Positions 46,536 through 58,593 are shown, counted from the first letter of the stretch. The stretch: 64,000 bases of DNA from Palaemon carinicauda (GCF_036898095.1 NC_090728.1:83687391-83751390), one strand, 5' to 3'. Program-made: numbers and translations. Notes: generated from the sequence alone by a model not told the origin.

Positions 46536-48017
46536 CAGTGGTACCTCTACATACGAATTTAATCCGTTCCACAACCGACTTCGGATGTAGAAAATGTTCG
46601 GTTGTAGAAACGAATTTTCCCTTAAGAATACATTGAAATAGGATTAATCTGTGGTTGAGCCCAAAAACCTATGATATCTCCTTAATAAATTACTACACAT
46701 AATTACACATGACAATATGCACTCTAAATTAGATAACAGACATGTAAAAAAGAATAATTATCAAGAAATAATAAATAAGAAACGGGTTTTTAGCGTCACT
46801 TTACCTTAGAAAGTCCAGCGCAGGTGTTGGTCTTGCTACGCAGAGAGGAGATGGACGGGCGGCGAGGAGGTAGAGAGGTTGACTACGATAAACGTACACT
46901 ACCGTAACTTATTCTAACTTAGACTAAGTGAACTTTAACTTAACTTAGCTTATTTATTTTTTTTATTTTTATATTTTATATTTTTTTTTACATTTTCTTT
47001 TTTTCTTTTTGATGATTAATTTTAATCACTTTCGCTCTACACTTAAAATTGATTGAATTTTTTTCTCTTCAATCTTTGCCGTTTTCTTTGTTTCACTTTC
47101 TTTCGCTTCACTCTTTGCCGTTTTCTTTGAACCACTTCCTTCCTCTTCATCACGAGTTCGCTTCGTAGTTTTTTTAAAGAAGTTGCTTGGTACAGCTTTT
47201 CAGAATGTTTTGAAAATAAATTAGGGAAACATCATCAAACTGCACAACTACACGACAAACCTGCAATTTCTTTGGATGGTATTTGTCGATGAAGTCGACC
47301 ACGTCTTGATATTTTCCTAACACCTCTTTTATTTGCGCCGAACCTAACACATGTTCTACCTCCTCGATCCCTTCCTTGTCATCACTCATGTGCTCAGACA
47401 TAGCATGGAGTTCCTTGAGCTCCTCTGTAGTAAGTTTGTCGTGATGTTCTTTTGCAAGTTCACTCACGCTCATGCTTTTCAATAATTCCTTGCTTTACTT
47501 CTAAAGAAAGCATTTCCTTATTCCTTTTCTCACCACTACCACTACCACTTGCAAAACTAAGCCTTTTAGGACCCATGATTTACGTAAAATACCGTTAAAG
47601 GATGAACGTAAAAAATCACGATTAAAACACAATTAATAGCAGAACGCACAGGGCACAGCCACACGAAGGCGACGAGAACAGAGGAATGTCCCAAGCCACG
47701 CTAATTGAGGGTCCCTCCGAGGTAGAAATGCTGCCTTCTATCGGCGGAAATAAAAAATACATCCGGCGCTATGAGTACCATCTACGTGCACGGGTATTGT
47801 TTACTTCGGGTGTCGAAATAAAATTCGGGTGTAGAGTAGGAACGTGTTCGAATTGTACTTCGCGTGTCGAAAAATTCGGATACAACCGGTACGACGAAAA
47901 TTGCTTACTTCGTGTGTCGAAATAAAATTCGGGCATAGAGTCGAAAAATTGCTCAAATTTTACTTCGGATGTTGGAAAATTCGGATGTAGATACATTCGT
48001 GTGTAGAGGTTCCACTG
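46536..48017 (-). mobile_element. pogo/Tigger-like element D, internally deleted, complete ends
   Basis: Termini CAGTGGTACCTCTACATACG (left) and CAGTGGAACCTCTACACACG (right, reverse complement), each flanked by TA (46534-46535, 48018-48019). At 1,482 bp it is short for a full Tigger. The minus strand holds the transposase N-terminal part (47574-47460) and C-terminal part (47482-47174), with the catalytic middle removed. The right half is nearly the same as copy A at 1-608. Confidence 0.88.
47174..47574 (-). pseudogene. Tigger-type transposase with DDE core deleted
   Basis: From the ATG at 47574-47572: MGPKRLSFASGSGSGEKRN, then LSLEVKQGIIEKHERE and a stop, the N-terminal CENP-B-type helix-turn-helix. 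A second frame (47482-47174) begins MSVSELAKEHHDKLTTEELKEL. It continues through an acidic stretch and GSAQIKEVLGKYQDVVDF to FQNILKSCTK, the usual C-terminal region of Tigger transposases. About 300 residues of catalytic domain are missing between them, so the element can only move with a helper transposase. Confidence 0.78.
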
Positions 48018-48019
48018 TA

Positions 48020-50515
48020 GTAATGATTTTAATGATATTAGCAGTAGAGTCTCCTGGTAGAATAAATCATCGGCATACATCCTCTCTCAATAAAAGCAGA
48101 ACTGCAACTAGGCAGCTAGCGCAAAAACAAGTGAGCAGTGTTGCAGTACAGTTTAACCAAGTAATTTTTATCAACTCCACTACTGCACCACGAGGCTGAT
48201 ACATGAATCATACTGTGTATTGGGCTTTAAATAAAACCTTACCTCGCGACAGCCATCGCACACCTGTGTGGAATAGCAATATTGCTCCATAAATTTACAT
48301 GACAGTGTTAACAAATCTGAATTGAGTACAGTGGCCTTTACAAAATTCACACATTTTATAGGTAAATAGCAATTCTTCCATCAAAATCTTATGTAAACGA
48401 TTAAAACTGTGTTATATGCAACAACAGTAGATTTGTCAATTTTTAGGGCAAATTACAAAGAATACAGTCACACTCAGTACATTTCATTATTTTTTTAGTA
48501 ATATTTTCTTCTTTGAAATAGAATTATGTAAGGTTAGACAGACTATTTTTATTTTTTTTTAGGTTATGAATAAGATAATAGGTATCAAGTAAAGTAATTT
48601 TGCATACCAGCAAATTATACACCAACGACCAACACCGGTCCAAGGACCATAGGTTGTGAACCACTGTTAGAGCGCATGTATTTAGATTTAGTATTGAAAA
48701 GACTCCAATAGTAAGGCTAATTTTCTGGAATTTGGATGTGGTTTTACAGTATTTAAAAGATCCAAATTTCAACTACAGTAATTGAAAAATCTAACTTCAA
48801 GATATCATGACTGAAGCACTTTGTTTTGGCATTAGCTTCAGCTAAGCTCATAAGTAAATCACAACTGTTTTTTGTCAAAGTAGGCTTTGGGGAATGCAGG
48901 ACGATTTTGTCTCTTTTTAACTTCCTTTAGAGCCAAAAATGATATGTCTAAGGATTTGCCTTAATTTTTTCACACTAACAGGATTATCTTCCATTTTATT
49001 TTCCATATATCCATTAAGATTGGCCTTTCTTTCCCACTGAAATGGTTTCACCTTTTTTTTTATGTGTTGCTTGACTAATCAGATAATCACTTCAGATACT
49101 GTATTTGTATTTTACATTGACAAAATGTTTCTTCCACTCTCATTACAATTACATTACCCGGTAGCTGAAATTTTCCTCAGTATTTCCTTAGAATATTTAT
49201 CAACAACCTCTTCTCTAAAACTGGATAAAAGTATTTCAGCTGAGAACAGGTTTTGATGTCCAGTAAAAGCCTTGTAGTCTTATTAGGACAAAACTACAGG
49301 CACCATCGCTGTGACATGGTACATGGTCTAATTAATTCTGAGTTCAGTCAGTTTATAACTTATCTGCAATTATGTGGGGTTTTATTTATCAGTCAATTTG
49401 TAATCAATCAAAAGTATCATTTGGATAAAGAAAATATAACGTAGAGACAATCTACAGTCCAGTACAGTATTTTAAGTAGAGACAATCTACAGTTCAGTAT
49501 TTTAAATATATTTAGTATATAATCTGGAGTCTCATATTTCAAATGATATTCTAAGATGGTCTGTTGAAAGTAATCTAGACGAGGTTAGTAAATCTTAACC
49601 ATGGTACCCTAAGTTCACTTAAAATTATCCCATCTCTTAACTTCACCTGTGTCTTGCCTTCAATAGAGTGTGGAAGTTAGCAATATGAACATCAGGGGAA
49701 GTTCATAAAAATAAACAATTTTGATAAAAAAAGGAATGTTACTCTATTAACCATCCTTCTCAACTTCAAAACTGAAGGGACTCAGTATCTGGCACAACAG
49801 TTCTGGGCTTCTTACCACATTATTAGAATATTGCATTTTTTCATTAAGGGTATGTATTTATTGAATTGAATGAAAATGGTAAAATTAAATTGTGCAAATT
49901 TTACGGGTAAGAGTCGATTGAAGTGTGCTTCTAGAGAAGAAGCAACATGAAAACCAGCATAGAAATAAGAAATTTTATTGTTAAAATTCTGTTTAGTCTG
50001 TTCTCTGCTGGGTAATGCAGCATTAGTAAATCCCTTATTATTATTGTGACAACTTGAAAGTATAGTCCTCTTCTCTGTCCTAACAGTAATACTGGTTGCA
50101 CCACTGGAAGCAGTCAGAGGGGTTTCTGGATTTGTTAGCACATGGATAAGTTTTCTAAATGTCCTGTTGAATGGGCAAAGCTTTTTTGCTAACCCCTATA
50201 GCATAATTTTACCCATAACCTTAGCCTCTTTAACCAATTTGCCAGGCTAGCATCAAGCAAAACCTCATGAAGAGGAAGTTTCTAATGAAGGCAAGTGAGA
50301 TTTTCAATAACCCAAGTAAAAAGTCCACTGAAGATTTTGTGTTGTAGGTTTTTTGAATGCAACCCATTACGTTATAGACAAAACGGGGAATGCTTCAAAC
50401 TACCATCACAGGGACTTGAAAATGGATGTATAATTAGCCTGGTATAATATATTGGATTCAAAATATTGTTTTTATATTATTGATTTCTTAACAAATAATG
50501 TTTGATTTTTTAAAG
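48020..50515 (+). other. DDX31 intron, no feature recognised
   Basis: About 2.5 kb of plain AT-rich intron, the cleanest long interval in the window. It ends in TTTTTTAAAG, the acceptor of the next exon. Confidence 0.65.
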
Positions 50516-50711
50516 ATATTGGAGTGACAACAAGCCAAAGAAAGAAGAAAAATCATCTCTCACTAGGCGAGCAGAAAGAGTCTTAGCTGGTTATGAGGAT
50601 GAAAGTGAGGACGATAGTAGCACTGATGATGAGGATGATGTTGAAGAAGAGGTTGATGAACATGAGGGTGCTATATCTTTCCAAAAGTTACATGGAAATA
50701 TGACACAAGAG
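50516..50711 (+). CDS. DDX31: DDX31/Dbp7-type RNA helicase, internal exon 3 of 3
   Basis: The acceptor TTTTTTAAAG precedes A|TAT, which completes the Arg codon left by the exon at 36301-36389. The exon ends CAA GAG|GTAAAG in phase 0. It encodes YWSDNKPKKEEKSSLTRR, AERVLAGYEDESEDDSSTDD, a run of 14 acidic residues in 20, then ISFQKLHGNMTQE. The LHGNM..E segment is the conserved strand in domain 2 ahead of the 'ERT..F..F' motif in DDX31/Dbp7. The Lys- and Asp/Glu-rich insert lies where the family is variable. Downstream exons (motifs V and VI) are not in this window. Confidence 0.88.
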
Positions 50712-50769
50712 GTAAAGATAACCATCTTATTTTACATATTTAGTCTTAAGAAAAATGAATTTTCATGTA

Positions 50770-53173
50770 CAGAAGGTTCTCGGTTGACAACGGAAATCTT
50801 TTCCTACTCCATAGGGTAACTTGAATCTTGAAGTAAGTAAAAACCCATCTAAATACAGTACTTTACATAAGCACTGAAGTTACTTACCTATGCTAATGCG
50901 ATACTGTATATCAAAGTCATTAAACTAGAACATGAAAACATATTTTATGATATGAAAACATTACTAGGGCTAAAAAATTGAGGATATAAATATACTGTAA
51001 ATGGATATATTGAAACAGTAAAAAAGAAAATAATAAAAATATTTACTCCTATAATTGGCTTTCTTACTGGAAAGGGTGGAAATACAGGTTTAATGGGAGG
51101 AGAAAGTTGGAGAGAAAGGAGAACCTGCAGAAATTGCTGGAGATTTTAGGAAAAGTCAGTCAGGTGAATCTTCAAAAGGTGTTGGAAAACTAGGGCAGAT
51201 GAGTCTGGAGAACCTGCAGAAGGTGCTGAAGATACTGGGCTGGTAATTCAGAAATGACTAATAGAGCTGTAGTAGATAAAGAACCATCAAAGGTAGAGGG
51301 TACAATATCTATTGCAGGACACTCTACGTTCTTGAAAAAGTATTTACAGTTTTTTGCTCCAATCTGCCTGTACCATACCAGCAAGTACATGATCTCTTGG
51401 TAGATCTTATTGTACTGTACCTCTCTGTGTTGGAGTGCTCAACATCAAGCTTTGCCAACCCTTGCTGTATTAGTGCAAAACCTTGTGTCATGTTCTTGGT
51501 TGTAAATTTCTTGGTGGGTATGTCTTTCTCTTCCTCTTAATTATCTGCTTCTCAAGTTGAATGAGGTTCTCAGCTGATAGCTCCTCTCCGTTAGATGCCA
51601 GTTGCTCTGTGACATCATTAGATCATTAGAATCCACATCCAAATGAAGCGTCCTACTCAGATCAACAGCTCTGTTATTGGTGACAGAGTCAATTGTCTCC
51701 TCAAAGCAATGATAATCATTCACAAACTGGGAACAGTTATTTCCGCAAACCATTCAAGTTTGTCTGCTTCACTTGAGCATAAGAATTAGCAATGCTTTTA
51801 CAGTTGAAAGAATGACGTAGGACTTTTAAAAGCCCTTCAGAGTCACGTAAGGGTTGTTCTCTGGTGCCCAAGGCCAAAATTTCAGTGGAATTCTATGGAA
51901 GGTAAACCTCATTGATATTTGCATTAGTCAACCAAGCTTACAGTGGAAAAGGTATTGGCCATCCCTAACAATACTATTAAGGGCAAACCCTTGGATGATT
52001 AGTACTGCTCCACATCAGGTGCAGAAAAGTGAGTAAATCAATTTTTTGATACCTGAAGAGTCACTCAAGCCTTCATGTTGGATCTCCAGATGACAGGCAG
52101 GTGACTCTTTCAAATGCCCTAGCATGCCCTTGGATTCTCAGTCTGAAATATCAGCCTCAGCTTGTAGTCACCAGTAGCTTTACCCTTCAAGAGGCAAAGT
52201 TAGTCTCATCACTAAATTTATGGCCTGGTGCTGTCTTCTCCTTAGCTTTGTAAGCACAATTTAGCATATGGTTCAAATATAAACCCATAGCCTCTCTAGC
52301 ATGGTAAACTCTCCCTCCTTAATTATATTAACCAACACATTAGGATTACCATTTGCTGCTTTTTCATCACCATTAGCAGCTTCACCTTGTTATGATATAT
52401 GTTATGATAATTTGTGCACCCTTTTGCTCTATAAACCAACCCCTACTGGCCACATTCACTTCATTTTCACCTCCTTCCCCTTTATTGTTTTTCATTATGG
52501 CAAGCTATCTTCTTGCTTTCGGTACAATTATCCCTGAGGCTTACTGCTATATGTCGTTTGCTGTGGTCTTCCAGACAATGAACTAACAATCTCTCTATCT
52601 TTATAATGAAACCACTATGCAGCTTTGTAATCTGTCGATTTACATAAAAGCATATCCCCGGGTGTGATCAGGAATACGCTTTTCATCCTTGAAATTTGTG
52701 GTGACAACCGATTGAACGTAATTTGTAGGATTGTCTCCTTTTCTGCTTGTTTCACAATCTCTTAACTTCTCATACTTGGTGATGGCTTTCTTTTTCTTTG
52801 GTACACTGATATCTTCGTTCTCCTTACACTCGGGAGCCACGATGAGGGAAAAAAATGAACAGAAAAGCGCAGACAAAATGTCAGTCCAAACCAGTGTATG
52901 CACAAACACAGAGACAGCAACAATATAGAACTGCATAGCATCAGCAACTGAGGGATGCACAAATGCTTCTTTTTTTTGTTGTGGCACCACGTTACTCTGT
53001 TTTATTTCACCACCAAAACGACATGTTGGTGTTACCCATTTACGTGAACTAGTCCTGCTGTTCGTAATAATGACGCAAGGATCAAAGATTGAAACACATT
53101 TTCTTAATAGTATATGGGAGATGCATCTTATCATGAAAACGTTATGAGGTCGTCATAACCTGAAAACCCACTG
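50770..53173 (-). mobile_element. pogo/Tigger-like element E, full-length but degenerate
   Basis: Termini CAGAAGGTTCTCGGTTGACA (left) and CAGTGGGTTTTCAGGTTATG (right, reverse complement) match at roughly two thirds of positions and are each flanked by TA (50768-50769, 53174-53175). At 2,404 bp it has the size of a full Tigger. The minus strand holds scattered transposase pieces in order. Confidence 0.7.
51190..52835 (-). pseudogene. Tigger-type transposase relic
   Basis: Minus-strand fragments in order: KKKKAIT..EKLRD and NYVQSVVTTNFKDEKRI (52820-52680), like the helix-turn-helix 'I..YERGE...IA..VG...STV..I'. A middle with WAPENNPYVTLKGF (about 51860-51810) sits where these enzymes have 'LPPNTT...QPMDQGVI..FK..Y'. 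Then come CGNNCSQFVNDYHCF (51745), SRTLHLDVDSNDLMM and ERYNKIYQEI-like NKIYQEIMYLLVWYRQI (51400). Many stops and frameshifts are present. The order and spacing agree with a 500-600 residue Tigger transposase. Individual matches are weak, so the call rests on the order and on the flanking termini. Confidence 0.55.
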
Positions 53174-53175
53174 TA

Positions 53176-53780
53176 TATGTTAATATCCACTTTGAACCAC
53201 TTTGTATAAAGGTTTTTTCTGACTCCTTTAAGTCTGCTAGTTCCCAACATTCAATGATTGCTTAAAGTTACTGGATGTAAGATATTTCTTTATATGGAGA
53301 CACCATGTTTTCTTTTAATGTGAAAATATTTTTTTGTAATTTTCAACTATTTTATGTTTGTATATATAGTTGAAATTATGTTGATATGATTGTAGTTCTC
53401 TAGTGGATATTACCAGCTTTTGATTACCTGTATTTTTAGTGAATATATTCCCCTCTCCATTTTTCCTTTTCATACACTTGAGGTTGGGATATAGCAATAC
53501 ATGATTGCTTATCTCCTTTTATTTTTGATAGGTTACATGTGCTATGGCTATGAGATTTCCTTATTATGCTTACTTCTTATACATGTAATGTTTGAGGAAG
53601 AGTTATAAGATTATCAAGGCTTGATATTAAATTATAAAGAAACTGTTGGATTTGTACTGCAAAAATTTAATTTTTAGAATTGTCTTGTGCACAGAGTTAT
53701 TTTGTTTCAATATTTTATATTTAGCTTCACTTAGCAGGGTATAAGATGAGTTACATTACAAAAGGTTTGTGAACAAAGTA
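53176..53780 (+). other. intron sequence, no feature recognised
   Basis: AT-rich, nothing supported between Tigger E and DIRS-3. Confidence 0.6.
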
Positions 53781-53794
53781 TTTTCAATATTAAT

Positions 53795-53956
53795 CTTACC
53801 CGATGATCATGTAGCTGCAACTCTGTTGCCCGACAGAAAAAACCTACGGTCGGGATACGCCAGCGATCGCTATACAGGTGGGGGTGTACAACAACAGCGC
53901 CATCTGTCGAGTAGGTACTCAGGTACTTCTTGTCAACAAGAACCAATATTTTCCTC
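53795..53956. repeat. DIRS-3 left inverted terminal repeat
   Basis: Inverted match of 60030-60191, from CTTACCCGATGATCATG to GAACCAATATTTTCCTC, with a handful of differences near 53851-53860. Confidence 0.93.
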
Positions 53957-54159
53957 TGTCGTGCCACCGGCAAGACCTACTTGATACGCTGTTGTTTCTG
54001 GAGTTGATTTCACGCTATTTGGTGATGTATTCTCTCTAGATATTAGCTTTCGCTGTACAGGAGTTATTATCATTACCTTATCAAGCTTTTTTGATTAGAT
54101 TTGGATTATTTGTTGACGACTTGGATAGATTTTGGATTCCCCCCTTTGACTAATTCAAG

Positions 54160-56562
54160 ATGTCTGACCATACTCAAGTCCCCAAGTACAGGCAGTGTAG
54201 CGCTAGGGACTGTTCTAGGCGTCTTCCGAAGGCCTCTATAGATCCTCACACCGTTTGTTCCAATTGTAGGGGTAATTCCTGTCAATTGGAAGATCGATGT
54301 GAGGAATGCGCTGGGCTTTCGGAATTCGATTTTAATGAATTCCTTAAGAATGCACGTAGGCTAGAGAAGGATAGGATCAGGAGGAGTTCGTCTCGCTCTT
54401 TTGATTTTTCCTCTCCCCATGCCCCTCAACCTATTCCTTCCCCTGTAGTGGTGACTCCCGACCCTTCTACTAGCTCTCAGCAACCCTCGATGGCGGACAT
54501 GATGCGTGCCATTCAGGCTCTTGGTGACAGAGTGGAGTCATTAGCTAATGACCGCAATCAACTCTTGGCCGATGTCAAAGAGTTGAAGGAGAAAAGTGCA
54601 GTGGGAAGTGTAGTGAGTGCAAGTGCGGTGAAAAGTGTCAGTGTCAGTGTTACGCATGAGGGTGCATCTGTTCGTGCCAGTCGTCCTCCCAGTCCGGGAC
54701 CTCTTGCAAGCTCCCAAGCCCAGGGGAGAAGCAATGTCGAAGGACCAAAGGGTTCGACAGGCCTTGATCAGCGTACAGATGTACCCTCAGTGGTTGCGGA
54801 CGTATCTTGCAGAGATCGTCCCATCCACAAACAGACGAGTGAGCCCATTCATTCCTCGTCTGTGGAAGAAGTTTCTCGGCAGAAACGCTGGACCAAGGTC
54901 TCACGACCTCTCAAGCGCAAGGTCCCTTCCGAGCGAGTCCAACGGCCCAGGTGTAGCCACTGGGTCAGTTCGGACTCGCCGCAGTCTTCCGAAGACTGCA
55001 CACCTCCCAAGAGAGGTAGAGTGGTTCCGCAGCAGGCAATCACTCCGTCTGTTGCCGCACCAACCGCTGTAGACCCTAAGTGGTCTATGCTGCAGTCTAT
55101 GCAGACTCAGCTAGCTACCTTCATGCAGGAGTATCGTGCTGAGAAGGTTGACACTGCACCTGTTAACCTACAACCTGCCACGGTTGTGCGCTCAGCAGAC
55201 ACTGCGGCTGCCTACTCCCACACTCCGGCTGTGAGAGCTCCACCACCGATGCGCAGTCGACCCTGCCAGACGCATGTTGACGTTAGCCGACGTGCTGCAC
55301 CCTCCATTGACATGCGTGAGCTACCGCATCAGCAGTGGGAAGGTGCTGTCAAGCTGCCGTGTTTTGACGCAATGCGGCAGTCTCCGCAACCCACGGCAGT
55401 CCCCACCACGCACCATCACTCCGCTTTTGTTGTTGCCAGCTCTCAGACTGACCAGCAGCGGCATGATGTTGGATCCAGTGCAGCTACGCATGCACCCGTG
55501 CTGCCGGATTCAGCCGTTCAGCTTTCTTCTCCTCCCTTGCCGCTTCCTCCTCAGCATTCGGATGAAGGAGTCTCTGATGACGACGAAGCTGCGCATTTGG
55601 ACGATCAACACTCCGACATAGAGGAACCCAAGACTACGCCTCCCTCCTTAGACTTTAGGAAAGTCCTTGCCCTGTTTAAGGAGTTGTATCCGGACCAGTT
55701 TGTGTCTGCAACCCCGCGCTCACCTCCCTCTGAGTTCGCTTTAGGCATGCAGTCAGCAGCTCCTGCCTTTACGAAGCTCGTACTCGCGCGCTCATCCAAG
55801 AGAGCTTTAAGGGTACTGGGAGAGTGGTTGCAGTCCAAGAAGCAACTTGGGAAGACATCCTTCATCTTTCCACCGACCAAGCTTGCTTCCAAATCTAGCG
55901 TCTGGTATGCCACGGGAGAAGATCCCGGCTTGGGAGTTCCTGCCTCTGCCCAGGGCGACTTCTCAAGTCTGGTAGACTCTCCCCGCAGACTGGCTATGAG
56001 ACGCTCCAAGATTTGCTGGACCTTTTCGGACATGGACCATCTGTTGAAGGGAGTTTTTCGTGCTTTTGAGATCTTCAACTTCCTGGACTGGTGTTTGGGA
56101 GCGTTAAGCAGAAAGACCTCCCCTTCGGATAAGGACTCTGCCATGCTCATCATGTCATGCATGGACAAAGCCATTCGGGATGGGTCTGGCGAGCTTGCGG
56201 CTTCGTACGTGTCTGGAGTTCTTAAGAAGCGAGATCACCTTTGCTCCTTCTTGTCGGCGGGGATCACACCATGTCAGAAGTCAGAGTTGATGTTTGCTCC
56301 GCTTTCCAAGTGTCTCTTTCCTGAAGAGCTGATCAAGGGGATTGCCGCCTCGTTGATCCAGAAGGATACCCATGACCTGGTGGAGTCATCCGCACGTAAA
56401 GTCACAGCTTTACCTTCCGTGCCTAGACCTAGGATGGACACACCAGCGTCTAGGTTCATTCCGCCCTTTCGTGGCAGAACCTCCAGCAGAGGAGGTTCCC
56501 GTGCCGATAGTCAACGTGGCAAAAAGAAGAAGGGTTCCAAGTCCTCAAAAGGCAGAGTCTGA
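54160..56562 (+). CDS. DIRS-3 gag-like protein, intact
   Basis: 800 codons with an ATG start at 54160, 200 bp inside the left terminal repeat, and no lesions. The N-terminus has a Cys/His set (C13, C18, H30, C33, C36, C41, C47, C50) in the layout DPHxxCxxCRGxxC..CxxC, likely a zinc-binding domain. A Ser/Pro-rich low-complexity middle follows (about 90-500), then an acidic patch (SDDDEAAHLDDQHSD). The structured C-terminal third (from about 490) ends in an Arg/Gly/Lys-rich tail (PPFRGRTSSRGGSR, GKKKKGSKSSKGR), probably for RNA binding. It would form the particle or RNP that packages element RNA. It overlaps the RT frame by about 190 bp. Confidence 0.85.
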   Translation: MSDHTQVPKYRQCSARDCSRRLPKASIDPHTVCSNCRGNSCQLEDRCEECAGLSEFDFNEFLKNARRLEKDRIRRSSSRSFDFSSPHAPQPIPSPVVVTPDPSTSSQQPSMADMMRAIQALGDRVESLANDRNQLLADVKELKEKSAVGSVVSASAVKSVSVSVTHEGASVRASRPPSPGPLASSQAQGRSNVEGPKGSTGLDQRTDVPSVVADVSCRDRPIHKQTSEPIHSSSVEEVSRQKRWTKVSRPLKRKVPSERVQRPRCSHWVSSDSPQSSEDCTPPKRGRVVPQQAITPSVAAPTAVDPKWSMLQSMQTQLATFMQEYRAEKVDTAPVNLQPATVVRSADTAAAYSHTPAVRAPPPMRSRPCQTHVDVSRRAAPSIDMRELPHQQWEGAVKLPCFDAMRQSPQPTAVPTTHHHSAFVVASSQTDQQRHDVGSSAATHAPVLPDSAVQLSSPPLPLPPQHSDEGVSDDDEAAHLDDQHSDIEEPKTTPPSLDFRKVLALFKELYPDQFVSATPRSPPSEFALGMQSAAPAFTKLVLARSSKRALRVLGEWLQSKKQLGKTSFIFPPTKLASKSSVWYATGEDPGLGVPASAQGDFSSLVDSPRRLAMRRSKICWTFSDMDHLLKGVFRAFEIFNFLDWCLGALSRKTSPSDKDSAMLIMSCMDKAIRDGSGELAASYVSGVLKKRDHLCSFLSAGITPCQKSELMFAPLSKCLFPEELIKGIAASLIQKDTHDLVESSARKVTALPSVPRPRMDTPASRFIPPFRGRTSSRGGSRADSQRGKKKKGSKSSKGRV

Positions 56563-57424
56563 CTGCCAACCTCTCCAGACAGCAGTGGGAGCCAGGCTCA
56601 AGAACTACTGGCAGGCCTGGGAGAACAGGGGTGCAGACGCACAGTCTGTGAAGTTGCTCAGAGAGGGGTACAGGATTCCATTCTTGCACAAGCCCCCTCT
56701 AGCAACTACTCCCATCGACCTCTCTCCCAGGTACAGAGAGGAGGACAAGAGGCTAACTTTACAGCAAGAGGTGTCTCTCTTGCTACAAAAGGGAGCGGTA
56801 GTCATAGTCCGGGACCATCAATCCCCGGGCTTCTACAACCGTCTCTTCTTAGTAGCGAAGAAGACAGGAGGGTGGAGACCGGTGCTGGACGTCAGTGCTC
56901 TCAATGCCTTTGTCACCAAGCAGACGTTCACCATGGAGACGACGAAGTCGGTGCTAGCATCGGTCAGGAAGGAAGACTGGATGGTCTCGTTGGACCTAAA
57001 GGACGCGTACTTTCACGTCCCCGTCCATCCAGACTCCCAACCTTTCCTAAGGTTCGTCTTTGGAAAGGTCGTTTACCAGTTCCAAGCCCTGTGCTTTGGC
57101 CTAAGCACGGCACCTCTAGTGTTCACCAAACTTATGAGGAATATTGCCAAATTCCTGCATTTGGCAGACATCAGAGCCTCCCTTTATTTGGACGACTGGC
57201 TTTTAAGAGCTCCGTCAAGTCGTCGCTGTCTGGAGAATCTCAAATGGACTATGGATCTGACCAAGGAATTGGGTCTCCTGGTCAATTTAGAAAAGTCCCA
57301 ACTCGTCCCATCCCAAACTATAGTCTATCTAGGTATGGAGATTCAGAGTCGAGCTTTTCGGGCTTTTCCGTCGGCCCCCAGAATCAGTCAAGCCCAAGAA
57401 TGCATCCAGTCAGACAGTGGATGA
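56372..57424 (+). pseudogene. DIRS-3 reverse transcriptase part of polyprotein, frameshift before RNase H
   Basis: The RT frame shows GYRIPFLHKPPL, VSLLLQKGAVVIV, GFYNRLFLVAKKTGGWRPVLD, VSLDLKDAYFHVPVH, FGLSTAPLVFTKLM and the catalytic LYLDDWLL (about 57182-57205), then VYLGMEIQS. The frame then ends at a TGA at 57424. The RNase H part is one frame over from about 57400, so an indel lies near 57400. The first about 60 codons overlap gag and may not be translated from the ATG shown at 56372. Confidence 0.85.
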
Positions 57425-58593
57425 GTCTAATAGGGACGCTTTCATCGCTGGACCAGTTCATCGCGTTAGGGAGACTCCACCTCCGACCCCTTCAGTATCA
57501 CCTAGCTGCTCACTGGAGAAAGGACATGACGCTAGAAGCGGTCTCAGTTCCTATATCCGAAGAGATGAAGTCTGCACTGACTTGGTGGAAGAACAGCATT
57601 CTTCTCAAGGAAGGTCTACCACTGGCTGTTCAGACCCCCGACCACCTTCTCTTCTCGGACGCATCGGACACGGGCTGGGGTGCGACACTGGACGGTCGGG
57701 AATGCTCGGGCACGTGGAATCCGGATCAAAGAGCACTTCACATCAACTGCAAGGAGCTACTGGCAGTTCATCTGGCCTTGAGAAGCTTCAAGTCCCTCCT
57801 TCTAGGCAAGGTGGTGGAGGTGAACTCCGACAACACTACAGCCTTGGCGTACATCTCCAAGCAAGGAGGGACTCATTCGAGGAAGTTGTTCGAGATCGCA
57901 AGGGATCTCCTCACCTGGTCAAGAGATCGAAAGATATCGCTTGTAACGAGGTTCATTCAAGGCGACATGAATGTCATGGCAGACCGCCTCAGCCGGAAGG
58001 GTCAGGTCATCCCTACAGAGTGGACCCTTCACAAGAATGTTTGCAACAGACTATGGGCCCTGTGGGGTCAGCCCACCATAGATCTGTTCGCTACCTCGAT
58101 GACCAAGAGGCTCCCAAATTATTGCTCACCGATTCCGGACCCAGCAGCAGTTCACGTAGATGCCTTTCTTCTGGATTGGTCCCATCTAGACCTGTATGCG
58201 TTCCCCCCGTTCAAGATTGTCAACAAGGTACTGCAGAAGTTCGCCTCTCACGAAGGGACACGGTTGACGTTGGTTGCTCCCCTCTGGCCCGCGAGAGAAT
58301 GGTTCACCGAGGTACTGCAATGGCTAGTAGACGTTCCCAGGACTCTTCCTCTAAGAGTGGACCTTCTGCGTCAGCCGCACGTAAAGAAGGTACACCCAAG
58401 CCTCCACGCTCTTCGTCTGACTGCCTTCAGACTATCGAAAGACTCTCAAGAGCTAGAGGCTTTTCGAAGGAGGCAGCCAGAGCGATTGCCAGAGCAAGGA
58501 GGACATCCACTCTCAAGGTCTACCAGTCAAAATGGGAAGTCTTCCGAAGCTGGTGCAAGGCGAATTCAGTTTCCTCAACCAGTACCTCTGTAA
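57400..58593 (+). pseudogene. DIRS-3 RNase H and methylase-like part of polyprotein
   Basis: Continues the RT after the frameshift: MSLIGTLSSLDQFIALGRL, then RNase H with acidic residues in LLFSDASDTGWGATLDG, NCKELLAV, VNSDNTTALAYI and DMNVMADRLSR. The DAM-methylase-like segment follows: TIDLFATSMTKRLPNY, DAFLLDW and LYAFPPFKIVNKVLQKF, then LVAPLWPAREWF. The 'FPP' box corresponds to the DPPY-type motif of adenine methylases. Its role in DIRS elements is unknown. The frame closes at 58593, overlapping the recombinase start at 58320. Confidence 0.85.

Noticed and set aside
52640..53134. 164-codon minus-strand frame as a host gene
   Set aside because: It lies inside Tigger element E, and its middle part resembles the transposase DNA-binding region. 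The rest is noise.
57417..58319. N-terminal 300 codons of the long frame ending at 59492
   Set aside because: It overlaps the conserved RNase H and methylase text in another frame and shows no domain of its own. The recombinase is taken to start at 58320.
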